A DNA stretch of 64,000 nucleotides from Blasia pusilla (Eukaryota > Marchantiophyta > Marchantiopsida > Blasiales). Of the stretch, positions 42,366-52,345 are shown in pieces. The DNA is taken from the NCBI GenBank assembly GCA_050084515.1, contig CM114274.1, forward strand, positions 13,764,001 through 13,828,000, read 5' to 3'. Each line of letters begins with the position of its first letter. Position 1 is the first letter of the stretch. The notes beneath the pieces were generated by a model that was not told where the DNA came from, made no database searches, and was given only the letters and a program-made list of their open reading frames with translations. The translations under genes were made by a program, and so were the position numbers.

Positions 42366-43474
42366 ACGCAAGCCTGCAGGAACTACTGCTAAGCTCGGAT
42401 CTACTGTACCATCAATGTTACGAAGGTGACATGGCGCACAATTACGCACATGGTCCTTCCATACCATACCATCGCGTCCCTCCAGAAAGAGAACACCCGA
42501 TGGCAAAATGTCACGCACTCTCAAGATAGTGCGCCGTGCAGTCACATCCAACGTCGTTGGTGCCGTCTGCTGCAAGTAGACATAATCTCCCTGATGAAAC
42601 CTCCGGATAGTTGATCGATAACCACCACCTCGAATAGTCGCATACCTCAACGTATCCCGATGTTGTGCAATCGCCAAGTTCTCGAACACCATGGGTATCA
42701 CTCTCCGAAATGACTCAGCCCTCTGAGAACATGCTTGCACCCATACATCAGGGTCATCAAGGTTCAGCACCTCACGAGCATCTCGACGAATGGCGGCAGG
42801 TAAATGTGGCTCTCGGCCATAAAGTAGCAAGTAGGGTGAAAAAGACGCTAAGGATGCCTCGTCTTTGAATCAGATCCCATCGCCAACCATGGCAACTGGA
42901 GGTCCCAATCTCCTAGGTGACCTCTCTGCAAGCCATACTTGCGTGAACCCCTCTTCATTGTCTGCACAACTCTCTCCGCTAATCCATCCGCCTCGGGATG
43001 ATCTCGCAAAGTCGTGCGGTGGTCGATCTACGCATGATCACACAAGGCCTGGAACTCACCGCGAAACTCGGTACCCTGGTCTGTCAACACCTCAGCCGGT
43101 GCGCCATAATGACTCAACACTCTGTCAAGGAAGGCATAAGCTACTCCCTCACTCGCTTTGTCAGGCAATGCAACCAACTCGATCCACTTCGAGAAGTGCT
43201 CGACCATCACCAACACATAACGACTGTGACGCTCCGTCAAGGGCAAAGGTCCTGCAAAATCCAAACTCCATCTATACCCTAAGCCCATGATCGGTAATGG
43301 ATGCAACTGTGGAGTCGGAGCATTGAACGATGCTCGGACCCGATCACACATCATGCACCTGGCAACAAATTGTTGAACGTCAGTCTGCATGCCTCGCCAC
43401 CAATACTGAATCTGGAGCAAGTTGTACGTCCGCTTCACCCCAAAGTGACCCAACTCCTCGTGGGCATGCTGCAC
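42366..43474 (-). pseudogene. Integrase of copy C
   Basis: The zinc-binding part has HEELGHFGVKRTY and ARCMMCDRVRAS (HHCC). The catalytic core has YRWSLDFAGPLPL, EVLTDQGTEFRGEF and ADGLAERVVQTMKRG, which supply the D, D, E triad. One in-frame stop follows ALCDHA, and a frame change occurs near 42.85 kb. The GPY/F-like part (GDYVYLQQTAPTTLDV) follows in the 42830-42225 frame and leads into the PHD finger. Confidence 0.88.
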
Positions 43475-43778
43475 TAGTCCTGCTCTCTACAAAGGATGTG
43501 GCACTACGCGTACTCTGCCATCCTCCCAAACCCTCAAAACATGTGTCCCCTCCCAACGGAACCGTCTGGCCCGCTGTAGGATCCGATCCCGCTCTCTAGT
43601 ATCCATGGTGCTAACGCATTTGCCAAGTCTGAAGGTACTCCAAGACTACTCTATCATCATGAATATCTCGGCCACTTGTCGTGTCCTCACTGGCCTCGGG
43701 ATCCAAGGACTCTCCACTAGACCTCACCATCGAAGTCTCCACACTCTGGCTCTCCATAGCCAACATGCCTAAATAGGC

Positions 43779-45291
43779 TTACGCGTGCCATCCTGGCACC
43801 GACTCCTCATCACTCTCTCCATGCCATCGAGCTCCAGTTGCATCTCGCTGACTCGGGCATGGGTTACGACTCAACCCATCTGCATCCTCGTTGAGCGTCC
43901 CAGATCTATTTACCATCTGAAAATCATAATCCTGCAACAATAGATCCCATCTCGCAAGCTTCCCTATAAGCTTGTCGGACTCCATCTACCACTTCAGTGG
44001 TTGATGATTAGTGATGATGGTAAAGGGGTTGCCGAATAAGTAACACCTGAAATGCGCGACAGGCCACACGGCAGCCAAGCACTCACCCTCATACGAGCTG
44101 TATTTTGCCTCTGCAACGTTGTTCGAGCAGCTAGCGTAAGCCACCACGAATTCTCTACCCTCATCATCATGCTGGGTGAGCACCGCTCCAAGCCCCAACA
44201 TGCTCCAATCTGTGTGCAACTAGAAAGGATGCCCCCTGATCGGTCTCCTCAAGATCGGTGCGGACGTCAACCTGTCCTTGAGCAACTGAAATGCTCGCTC
44301 CTGCTCATCCCCCCAGTGCCACTCGTGATCCACCTTGGTCGCAAGGGTCGCGGCCGCAATCAAATGAATCCCTTGACGATCGCCGATAGAAGTTTGCCAA
44401 TCCCATGAATGCGCAAACACGGCTCACATCTGTAGGGCGTGGAATGCGTGAGATAGCCTCTACCTTCGTCTGCTGAACACCAAGGCCCCCTGGGTATATC
44501 GTATGACCCAAGTACTCAATGTGGTCGTAGAAGAACTTGCACTTGCCTGGATGTAGCTTCAGCCCATGTAATTGCAATCGTCGCAACACCTCCTCTAGAT
44601 GTTGCTCATGCTCCTCAACCGTGGCGCTAAAGACTACGATGTCATCAATATAACACCTAGCAAAATCTAGACCAGCCAAGCTCCTATCCATGACCCTCTG
44701 AAACTCAGCCGGGGCATTCTTTAACCCAAATGGTAAGAATCGCCACTGGTACAAACAATCTTTCCCGTGAGGATCGATGCCCCAAAATGCCGTCTTCACT
44801 GTCCTCCAATGAGGCAGGCGGTGATGGTATCCGGCTCACAAATCCAATGAACTGAAGACCTTTGCGTGACCAATCGCATCAAAGATCTCCTCAGGGTTGG
44901 GCATGGCATACCTATCGGACTTCGTCTGCCGATTGATAGGTCGATAATCCCCACACATCCTCCTATCCGTCTAGTTGTCATGCACATCCTTCTTGGCGGG
45001 CATGACAGTGGCAGATGCATACTCCCCATGCGACATCTCCACTATTCCTGCTCCGACCAAGTCCTGGCTCCTACTCTGAATCAGATCCCTCTCCATAGCA
45101 CTATACCTGTAGGGTCGTCGGAAGATCGGCATATCACTTGACAACTCAATGCGGATCCCCGGTCCCTTCAGCGTACCCAGATCCTCCATGCTAAACGCAA
45201 AGCAGCTCCTATAACTCCTGAGGAACTGATGTATTCGGCGCCGCTCTCCTCCTGTCAACTTAGGGCCCATATCTGGCTCCCAAGTCTCCAT
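43779..45291 (-). pseudogene. Reverse transcriptase and RNase H of copy C
   Basis: RT begins near GPGIRIELSSDMPIFRRPYR and continues with RPINRQT, a DL-AGYHH region interrupted by TGA, DPHGKDCLYQWRFLPFGLKN, and the catalytic ARCYIDDIVVFSATVEEHEQ. RNase H (44219-43779) reads MHTDWSMLGLGAVLTQHDDE then VAYASCSNNVAEAKYSSYE and ITNHQPLKW. A TAG interrupts RT near 44970 where copy A has TGG, and the frame shifts near 44.4 kb. Confidence 0.9.
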
Positions 45292-45639
45292 CGTGACTAC
45301 GGTAGGACTCTCCGGCGTGGGTATCGGTGGTTGCTATGGTGCAACCCCGTCTCGAACAACAACACTTGGCCGCTCTCCTGCAGCCAACTGCAAACTCTGA
45401 TCTCGTCCACGTGCAATGCCCGAAACCATGCTCGATGATGTGGCTGTCATCTCCTTGGGTACCTACAAAACATCCCAAGAAGTCCAAGGGTGTCTCTCCC
45501 GATCTCCCCTGGTGCGTAGATCTCCTCGGGTCTCGCCCCCAACCACTGCCTCCACCGTCTCGGTACGCATGGGGCTCACCAACGCAACCGCTGTGATCTC
45601 TCGCGATCTCATACGACGCTACTCAGCCACTCCCAAGCT

Positions 45640-46576
45640 GAGGATCTATGTCAAGCAGTTCAGGTCCATCACCTGACCCAAGACATGGCGTCGTGATGCC
45701 TCTAACATTGATGGTACTGCCGTCACTCCTGTGGGAAATCCCATTGCTCGCTCTCTCTCGTCAGCGTTGGGCTCCACCAACCGCTGAACCTAGTCATCCC
45801 AAACCAAGCCAGGACGGGCCTCCTTGTATGCATAGGAAGCGGGAAAACTCACAAACGTGGGTAAGGCTGCCCGCGGCCTGCCTACCCTGTTGACCACAGT
45901 CAACGGTGGTCGATCATCGTGCCTCACTGCCTGTGATTGACGACCTGGATCCAAAATGGAATCCACTAACAAATGGGAGGGGCGATCCACTCTTGCATAC
46001 GCCCTCCATAACACCGCATGGGGCACCAAGTTGGTCCACCATAGACGCGGGCGATGGGCTCTAGAACCTACACTCGCCGCATCCAAGAACACTGCTGGTC
46101 CGATCCAGGCATGCACCTGATGAGCACTCATCACCACCCGTGACCTGGAGTCTCCTAAGATCGGCACATTCTCCAGAATGTAGGCTGGAGAACGAGACTA
46201 GTGCTCCTGCAACTGCCGTAAGACCCTCAACATCTCCCAAAATAACCTGGACCGAGTGTCAGCCAACCCGCTGCCTCGTCCCACACTTGATCGGCCCTGA
46301 CATGGCCAACCGGCAATGACCAAATCAATGGTCCCTACCCGCTCTAAGTCCTGCGCCCCCAACAACAAAATATCCTTCGGTAGGGAACTCTGGTACCCCT
46401 ACACTGCGGACGCACAATAAGTCGGGAAAACATAGGCGTAATTTCGCCACATGTCGTAGTGAGACGCGCCTCGCAACATCATCACTCTCCACATACAGGT
46501 ACTGCTATACTCGCACTCCTGCCTGCAAAATAGCAGCTAACCCGGTGCTAATCCCTCCAAAGAGATCTAACACTCG
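45640..46576 (-). pseudogene. Cytosine-5 DNA methyltransferase domain between protease and RT, copy C
   Basis: About 310 codons on the minus strand carry the methyltransferase motifs in canonical order. Motif I is DIRVLDLFGGISTGLAAILQ (46579-46520), with YLYVESDD after it. Motif IV is TIDLVIAGWPCQG with the catalytic Cys (about 46325-46293). Motif VI is YILENVPILGD (about 46186-46150). Motif VIII is AHRPRLWWTNL (about 46059-46027). Motif IX is an ALPTF...EPNADERERAMGFPTGV region, and motif X is HVLGQVMDLNCLT (about 45690-45650). The motif I environment (IRVL.LF.GI.TG) looks most like the DNMT3 class, which some non-seed plants have. One frameshift lies between motifs I and IV. TAG stops occur just after motif I, before motif VI, before motif IX and inside motif X. 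It is inactive here, but every catalytic motif is readable. Confidence 0.93.
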
Positions 46577-47086
46577 AATATCCTCCTCCCGGGTACACCA
46601 CACAATGGGTGTGGTATCCAAGGGTGTCATCGTAGCACTCCCTGCTACCTCGGGTTCCTCAGACCTGTTACGCCCTTGTGCAAACGCCTCGCTCCACGCG
46701 GTCTGCACGTGCTCATCTGCCAATCGTTGAAGCTCCTCAGTCAAGCCCCACAGCGGCACCTCTCCTCCACGGAATGATGCAGCTACCATAACACTCCTCT
46801 CCATAGAAATGTCAGGAACGGGAGTATCCTCTGCATGGACATGTCCCTCAATCAAATCACTAGGCCAAGTGATGGCACTGCTAAATGCTGCTAAGGTCGC
46901 CATCTCTCCTGGCCGTTGCTTGATTACTGCACTTGTGAATCGAACGGGTAATGAGCTAAGGCGCCCATCACCTGACTGCCATCCAAGTCTATAGGACGCT
47001 AACTCCTCCCAGTAATCCAGGGAAAACCCCATCGGGTATAACACTGCTCCACCAACCAAGACGTCGTAGGACTCTGCATTAGTCAC
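46577..47086 (-). pseudogene. Protease C-terminal part and linker of copy C
   Basis: The open frame begins MTNAESYDVLVGGAVLYPMG then FSLDYW, the same as the end of the protease-like region in copy A. A linker of about 130 residues follows (LPVRFTSAV, ITWPSDLIEGHVHAED, LADEHVQTAWSEAFA) and leads directly into methyltransferase motif I in the same frame. The methyltransferase was therefore part of the polyprotein and not a separate gene. The catalytic Asp region of the protease lies beyond the truncation near 47098. Confidence 0.75.
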
Positions 47087-47097
47087 TATCGCCTTGA

Positions 47098-48379
47098 CTT
47101 CTCTTGGATTTTTTTATTTGACTCACGGCTTCCTTGGTCCTTGGTTCTTCGCTTTCTCAGATCTCCTCCTCGTCTCTTGTGTTCCTCCTTGAGCGTTGCG
47201 GTCTTCTAGCCACCTTGAGTTCTTCTCAAATGTCCACATCTTCTATGACCCCAGGTTCACCCACACCAAGGATCTGCTCTCCTCCAACATTTCCGTGCGC
47301 CTACTCTCCTTGAACATTAATCTTTGTTGTTGTGGAAGCGTGCGTCCAGTAGGTCAAGCTCTCAACGCTGATCTGCATCCAAACACGCACTCTAGTTAGT
47401 CGGGTCTTGGATCAATCAGCGGGCTAACTTTCTGAGTTCTCCTCTCGGTCTCTCATCAACTCAACATTCCTAGTTTCACGGTTTACAACACAGCAAGTCT
47501 TGAAAGACTTGGGACAGACTTTCTGGTCGGTTCAAGAACCTCAAACGGCATTTCGCGCTTGGCGGTTCCAACTATCAAATGGACATCCAATAAGTCCCTA
47601 ACTGGGACTCACACAAAATGAATCATGGTTCAGAATCCAAGTGTGGCGTACAAAGTCCACTCCCTTGGATCAAGTTTGGTGGGTTTCGAATTCCAACGCC
47701 AAACTATCGTTCCATCTCGTGCCCTTGAGACACCGTTTGGTGCTCAAAATGGGGATTCGTATTCCAAGACCTCTTGGAGAGACTCCTCCCTTACAAGTAC
47801 TTATGGAGATATATGGGGTCCCCCTAACTTTAGGGAAGGAAAGTCGGGCCCCTTAAAGTGGCCCTCAATCTGATTGCTCTCACAATTGTTTTTGGCCAAT
47901 ATCTGAGCCTCTACTTATGCGTTTGCCAAGATCTTTGATGCATTGGAAGCGCCATGGGATAAGCTTTCCAACGCGCGCTTATTTGTTTCAAATACATATT
48001 AGAGCTAAACGTTATGGTCCAAAATACAGTCAAATTTCCCAAACGCTAGTCGCATTCCAAAACTGGTCCTCACCCCTTTGGCAACCAACCTTCCAAGAAT
48101 CAACTCATCTCAAGTCTTGGTTTGCGTTTGGTTTAGGTTTCTTGGTTGCAAACACTAACGTATGAAACACACAACTCTGTTCCACGTTTTGTCTCTTGGA
48201 CTTTTCCAATAGATCTTCCAAAAGCCTCTCCAAAGCGCGATCATTGCAGTTTGAGTCCACTTGAGTTTTGATGTTCCGCTTGGCGCCTATTTGGTGTTCG
48301 TTTGGTTATGAGGGTCATGAAAAACATCCTCAAAGGCGGTCTACTATAAACTCATCAATCTATACTAACAGACGTGACA
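47098..48379 (-). repeat. LTR-like or leader sequence at the 5' side of copy C
   Basis: Homology to copy A stops near 47098. The rest has no open frame of note. The right end (48335-48379) reads GGTCTACTATAAACTCATCA...CAGACGTGACA, matching the LTR end found at 41880-41917 and 15620-15651. An inverted relative of 48268-48324 lies at 29811-29860. I take it as a diverged 5' LTR plus leader. Confidence 0.5.
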
Positions 48380-51300
48380 ACACCGACAAGAATAATGAAA
48401 TTTCTCATAGGATATTGGATAAGAGTGCAATTTTAGCAACTGATCCTTTTATATCACGTCTACCAAAGGAATGTCGTGAGTTTGTTAAAATTTTGTGAAG
48501 AGCTAGTATTCACCTAGCATGCGTTTTAAATAAATACTACAAACATATCAAAGAGAGATGTTTGTGAAGTACAACTAAATCCTCATATGGTTAAGAGATA
48601 TAAACCTCACTATGAAAATTATTTGTAATATCAATCTACAATTGAAACTAAATTTAAACTATTATATTCCATGTGATACAATTATTGTGAGAATGTGGGT
48701 CCAACAACATCCAAATTTATTTTTGTTGTATTATGAATGAAATAAGCCAAAAGGTGTTTGCGTAGGAGTTGCAATGCCATGGACAATTGAGAAACTTGCT
48801 ACTTTAATCCAAGGCAACTTAGTGGCAATGGATTCAACTTTATGAACTAACATGTATGAGGTAATAAAATTGATCTCTTCAATGATTTAATTTAGTGTAA
48901 AAATACGGATTGGAAAGGTATTATGTATCTTGTTTTTCAAATGGTGAAGAATTTCTTTTACAACCCTTACATGTAAGCGTTCTTTTTTCTTGGCTGGGCA
49001 AGCTATCCAACACATCATCTTGGCTCGTGTGATTCTGCACACTGTAGATTAAAATTTTGTTTGGAGATGTGCCTCCTTATCCATGAGAAGTTAGTGTGAC
49101 CTTAACAAGGTTTGTGTGACATGAATTGAAGATGCAAGTATTTATGAGTTATATTCTAATCTCACCCATTGAATACAAACTTTCTCATTTTCTAAGTTCG
49201 CATGATTATGCACACGGTTAAAATTCTATATATTTTTTCATCCATGAGAAATTAGTGTGGCCTTAAAAAAATTTGTGTGATTCCGCACATCATTAAAATT
49301 TTGTATGGAGATGTGTTTTTTTATCCGTGGGAAATTATTGTGGTCTTAACAAAGTTTGTATGATCTTAATTAGTTTTTGATTCTAATTGCACCCATTAAA
49401 TACGAACTCTCTAATTTTCTAGATTCATGTGTATTTAGATTGAAATTGTGTATCCCGATATAATTTTTATATGTGTTCATTACTTATTGGATTACTTTTC
49501 TTGTGAGCTTACGATTCAATACCTTAATTTTGTCTGTGTCATACAAACCTGCATTTTCTTTCTGGGTTAGATTAACTTTAGTATCCACACGTTTTTACCC
49601 ATTTCAATCCCTCACAAAAGGGGCCGCATAGTTTTTGTAAGGTTTAATGTAAGAATCTTCAAGCCTATAAATCAAACTAACTATGTGAATTTTTACTTGT
49701 GCTTATAGTTCCAACTATTTACACTATTATGCTACAATCAAGTTCAAATTGGAATTACATGCACTTGGGCTTTGATGGAAGGACACACACAAATTAAATG
49801 GATAAGTGCCATATAAATTTAAGTGAACTTATTATAGAAGGTAGATACTTCAATCTTCTGAGTCGTGGAGGCCCTCTTGTTTTATGGTTGATGACTTTGA
49901 GGAGGAATAAGCTGCAATTCACTATTTTCCTTCTCATAAAATTCCTAAGACAATGTTTTTACATAAAGTGTTCAAGATTTTAATTTTGTCCATAATATAT
50001 GATCACTTTCATTATTTTCAGAGACATCTTCTTACAAGTCATGATGTTTATCTGCATTTGGCACATTCACAAAGCTTTGCTTAAGAACTTGCATATATAT
50101 GAAGGATAAAGATCCTATCATCAAGGCTTGGATGAATCCAAAGCTTGCTCAAGTAATGTATACCATAGATACAGGTATACCCATACATCCTCGAAGAACA
50201 ACATATATTGCAAATTTTTTTAATATGTATCTCCAACTATCACTAGAATAACCAAAGGTTGAATAGCTTACAATAGGTTTTTTGAACAACTTACAAGTCG
50301 TTTTAAAATATTTATAGTTTGTAAGAAAAAATTAATATTTTATGAAGGTCCTTTTTTGCTACTTTACAAATCCTGTGGTAGCACTCCGTGCTACCACAGG
50401 ATTTGTAAAGCTTTCCGTGCTTGGTGGAAGGATCAAGAACTTGTATTTTGTGAGTACTTCCAAGCATATTTATTGCCCAAGAGCATGAGATGGGCCACCC
50501 AATATAGAAGCACCATAAGGAGCAAATAATAATACAACTAATGTTTTGGATCCTCGGTATTCCATGTTGAAGACTCTCTTGAATTCTTCACGAAAAACTA
50601 AATGTCGATGTCGTCTATCATGGCTCTTGCATTTGTTAGTGGACACAACAAAATTGTACCATCAGTGTATCTCAAACTTGAAGAGGTAGGGATCTATGGG
50701 GAATTTAATGGTGTAGAAAAATATGGTTATGGCTATTATTTAAGAATGAAAACTCCAACCCAAATCAACATGTAATTCAAGTAAATGAAGGAAAGTTACA
50801 TTTGTGAGAATTCAATCGAAACCCCTCCAAAATCATGAAGTGGTTGGTTATGATAAGGATGACTACACTTGCACTTGCCCCCTCACTACTGAGGGAAACA
50901 CATGTAAATATCAAGTAAGGTTCTTTTGTATCGATTGTAAATAGCAGGTATTGACTTAAATCAAATTGTGTTTGAAAATTGAAAATTCGATTGATTGTAT
51001 TGCTTGTATAGGTGAAGGTTCTCCTCATGGAAGGTCACACAAAAACTGATATCATACTATATTTGGGTAGAAAGAAAGGGACTATAGAGGGAGGGATGAC
51101 ATGACTCACGAGCTTGATAGTCAAAGGTGAGGAAGGGGATGCCCTCCTTGACTTCAATTTCCCTATAGGATGGGAAATAGTGAGAATGGTCATGTACATA
51201 AGGTAGTTGGAGAGGAGAAAAAGGTTTCTATGGTTATGAACATGTTAGAAAAGGTTGAGCATTTTCATGTTCTCATGTTCTCATGGTATGATTATGCTTC

Positions 51301-51510
51301 AAGATGTCGTCCAGAAAGTCCTTGACTTGATAACGTTACTTGATGATAAGGAAAAAATCATGCCTATACCCTTAGAGAGAGTGCATGTTGATGATTGGAG
51401 TTTGCAAAGAAGAAAAGACTTTGTGGAAAATATGGTGGATGGTTAGAAAGGGAAAAAAAAATACCCATACCAATTCATATATTCACCATGAATTTCCTAC
51501 CAATCCTCAA
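48380..51510. other. AT-rich stretch, no gene recognised
   Basis: Only short open frames are present. Repeated phrases such as TTTGTGTGAT and TTTTGTATGGAGATGTG (49.0-49.4 kb) suggest old internal duplications. The perfect hairpin at 50362 is listed separately. Confidence 0.5.
50362..50410. repeat. Perfect 23-bp inverted repeat with 3-base loop
   Basis: Arm 50362-50384 (CTTTACAAATCCTGTGGTAG CAC) is exactly complementary to arm 50388-50410, with loop TCC. No further pairing extends beyond the arms. No gene is nearby to make it a terminator. Confidence 0.95.
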
Positions 51511-51515
51511 ATGAT

Positions 51516-52071
51516 GCATGGAGCCAAGCTTATGCACTAGAGTGAGACGAATCACGAGTACCACATACTCTAGGATTAGAGCATGGTTGCAAAAAAATAG
51601 ACAAGTCCATTCCTAGGGCGGACATGGACAGACAAGTGTGGACATGTCCACGGACATGGATTGCAAGGGGTGGGGCCCACACTTTATAGCTCATATGGAA
51701 CGCAAGGCAAGGCCAAGGCGGTTGGGGCAATAAGGGGGGAGGGAGTGGAGGTGGAGGAAGGAAGAAACGGGAAAGTGCGGAACAGAAAGGTAAATAGGGG
51801 GGATGAGAAAGAAGGGTAAGGTGGAGCCCACATGGATAAGTCCTTCCATAGGACGAACGTAAGTCCATGGACACGGACTTTTTCCACATGCAACTTTGGA
51901 TTAGAGACATTGACAACCTTGGACACCACACCAATATTAATAGTGTGGCAATATCCCGATAAGGATGTCCACATACTAAATCTCTTTCAAGGTATTAGTA
52001 CTACAATGGCTTCATTATTCCAAACTAGTATACAAGCTAAACATTACTTGTATGTCAAGAGAGATCGATGA
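51516..52071 (+). pseudogene. Orphan DNA-methyltransferase fragment of the gypsy family (copy D), split by a MITE
   Basis: On the plus strand 51516-51581 reads AWSQAYALE then stop, DESRVPHTLGLE. This aligns with the linker of copy C (AWSEAFAQG...EEPEVAG). After the MITE, 51898-52071 reads LETLTTLDTTPILIVW, then DKDVHILNLFQGISTTMASL and YLYVKRD. This aligns with copy C LDTTPIVW...DIRVLDLFGGISTGL...YLYVE, that is methyltransferase motif I. Removing the MITE and one target copy leaves the same reading frame running through. No other part of the element lies beside it. Confidence 0.85.
51582..51897 (-). mobile_element. MITE, 316 bp, inserted in the DNMT fragment, 9-bp target duplication
   Basis: The element is flanked by perfect 9-bp direct repeats GGATTAGAG at 51573-51581 and 51898-51906. 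Its ends share GTTGCA in inverted orientation (start CATGGTTGCAAAAAAATAG, end CACATGCAACTTT) and a subterminal imperfect inverted repeat around AAGTCC...CCTAGGGCGGAC. It has no coding capacity. A 9-bp duplication is typical of Mutator-like elements. Confidence 0.85.
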
Positions 52072-52079
52072 GATCTTAC

Positions 52080-52345
52080 GGAGAGTCTCATTATAGCATA
52101 CGGCCCGTATTGGCCCACATAGTGCCCATGGCAATCTGCACTACACGGGCCTTATGCGAGCCAATGGCGCCTTAGGGCAGGCTAGGTGCGGGCCTTGCGT
52201 GGATGTGCGGGCTATGGTGTGCGGACTCATAGCCCGCACACCCATTCAATCCCTATCCGCCTCCCTTAATCCAAGCCCGCACCCATTCCTGCATCCCGAG
52301 TCGGTGCGGCCCATCAAGCTACCAAAAATCCCAAGCAAGAGATTC
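52080..52345. repeat. GC-rich block with 13-bp perfect hairpin
   Basis: In an otherwise AT-rich region this block is rich in GCCCGCA/TGCGGGC phrases. Arms TGTGCGGGCTATG (52204-52216) and CATAGCCCGCACA (52228-52240) pair perfectly around an 11-base loop. I cannot assign it; a short non-autonomous element is possible. Confidence 0.6.

Larger units (their letters stand above)
41274..48379 (-). mobile_element. Ty3/gypsy retrotransposon with DNA methyltransferase and PHD finger, copy C (best preserved)
   Basis: Read leftward: LTR-like sequence (48379 to about 47098), end of protease (47086-46900), cytosine-5 methyltransferase (46576-45640), RT (45291-44305), RNase H (44219-43779), integrase (43474 to about 42600), GPY/F-like region, PHD finger (42365-42228), polypurine tract (complement CGCCCCCCTAGC near 42050), and 3' LTR. 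Gag and the start of protease are missing: homology with copy A stops near 47098, where LTR-like or unrelated sequence begins. It is inserted in the R2-like element at 41274. A handful of stops and frameshifts kill it, but the domains are far clearer than in copies A and B. Confidence 0.87.

Noticed and set aside
42225-42830. PHD finger as part of a host chromatin gene
   Set aside because: The same open frame contains the integrase GPY/F-like region, and two other gypsy copies in the window have the same finger at the same place.
45640-47086. Methyltransferase at 46 kb as an independent host DNMT gene
   Set aside because: It is in frame with protease-like sequence, followed by RT on the same strand, repeated in the same place in copy A, and has no exon-intron structure.
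51530-51974. Proline-rich minus-strand open frames over the MITE
   Set aside because: They lie on the non-coding MITE and its target in the wrong strand, and the low-complexity proline run comes from a purine-rich stretch.
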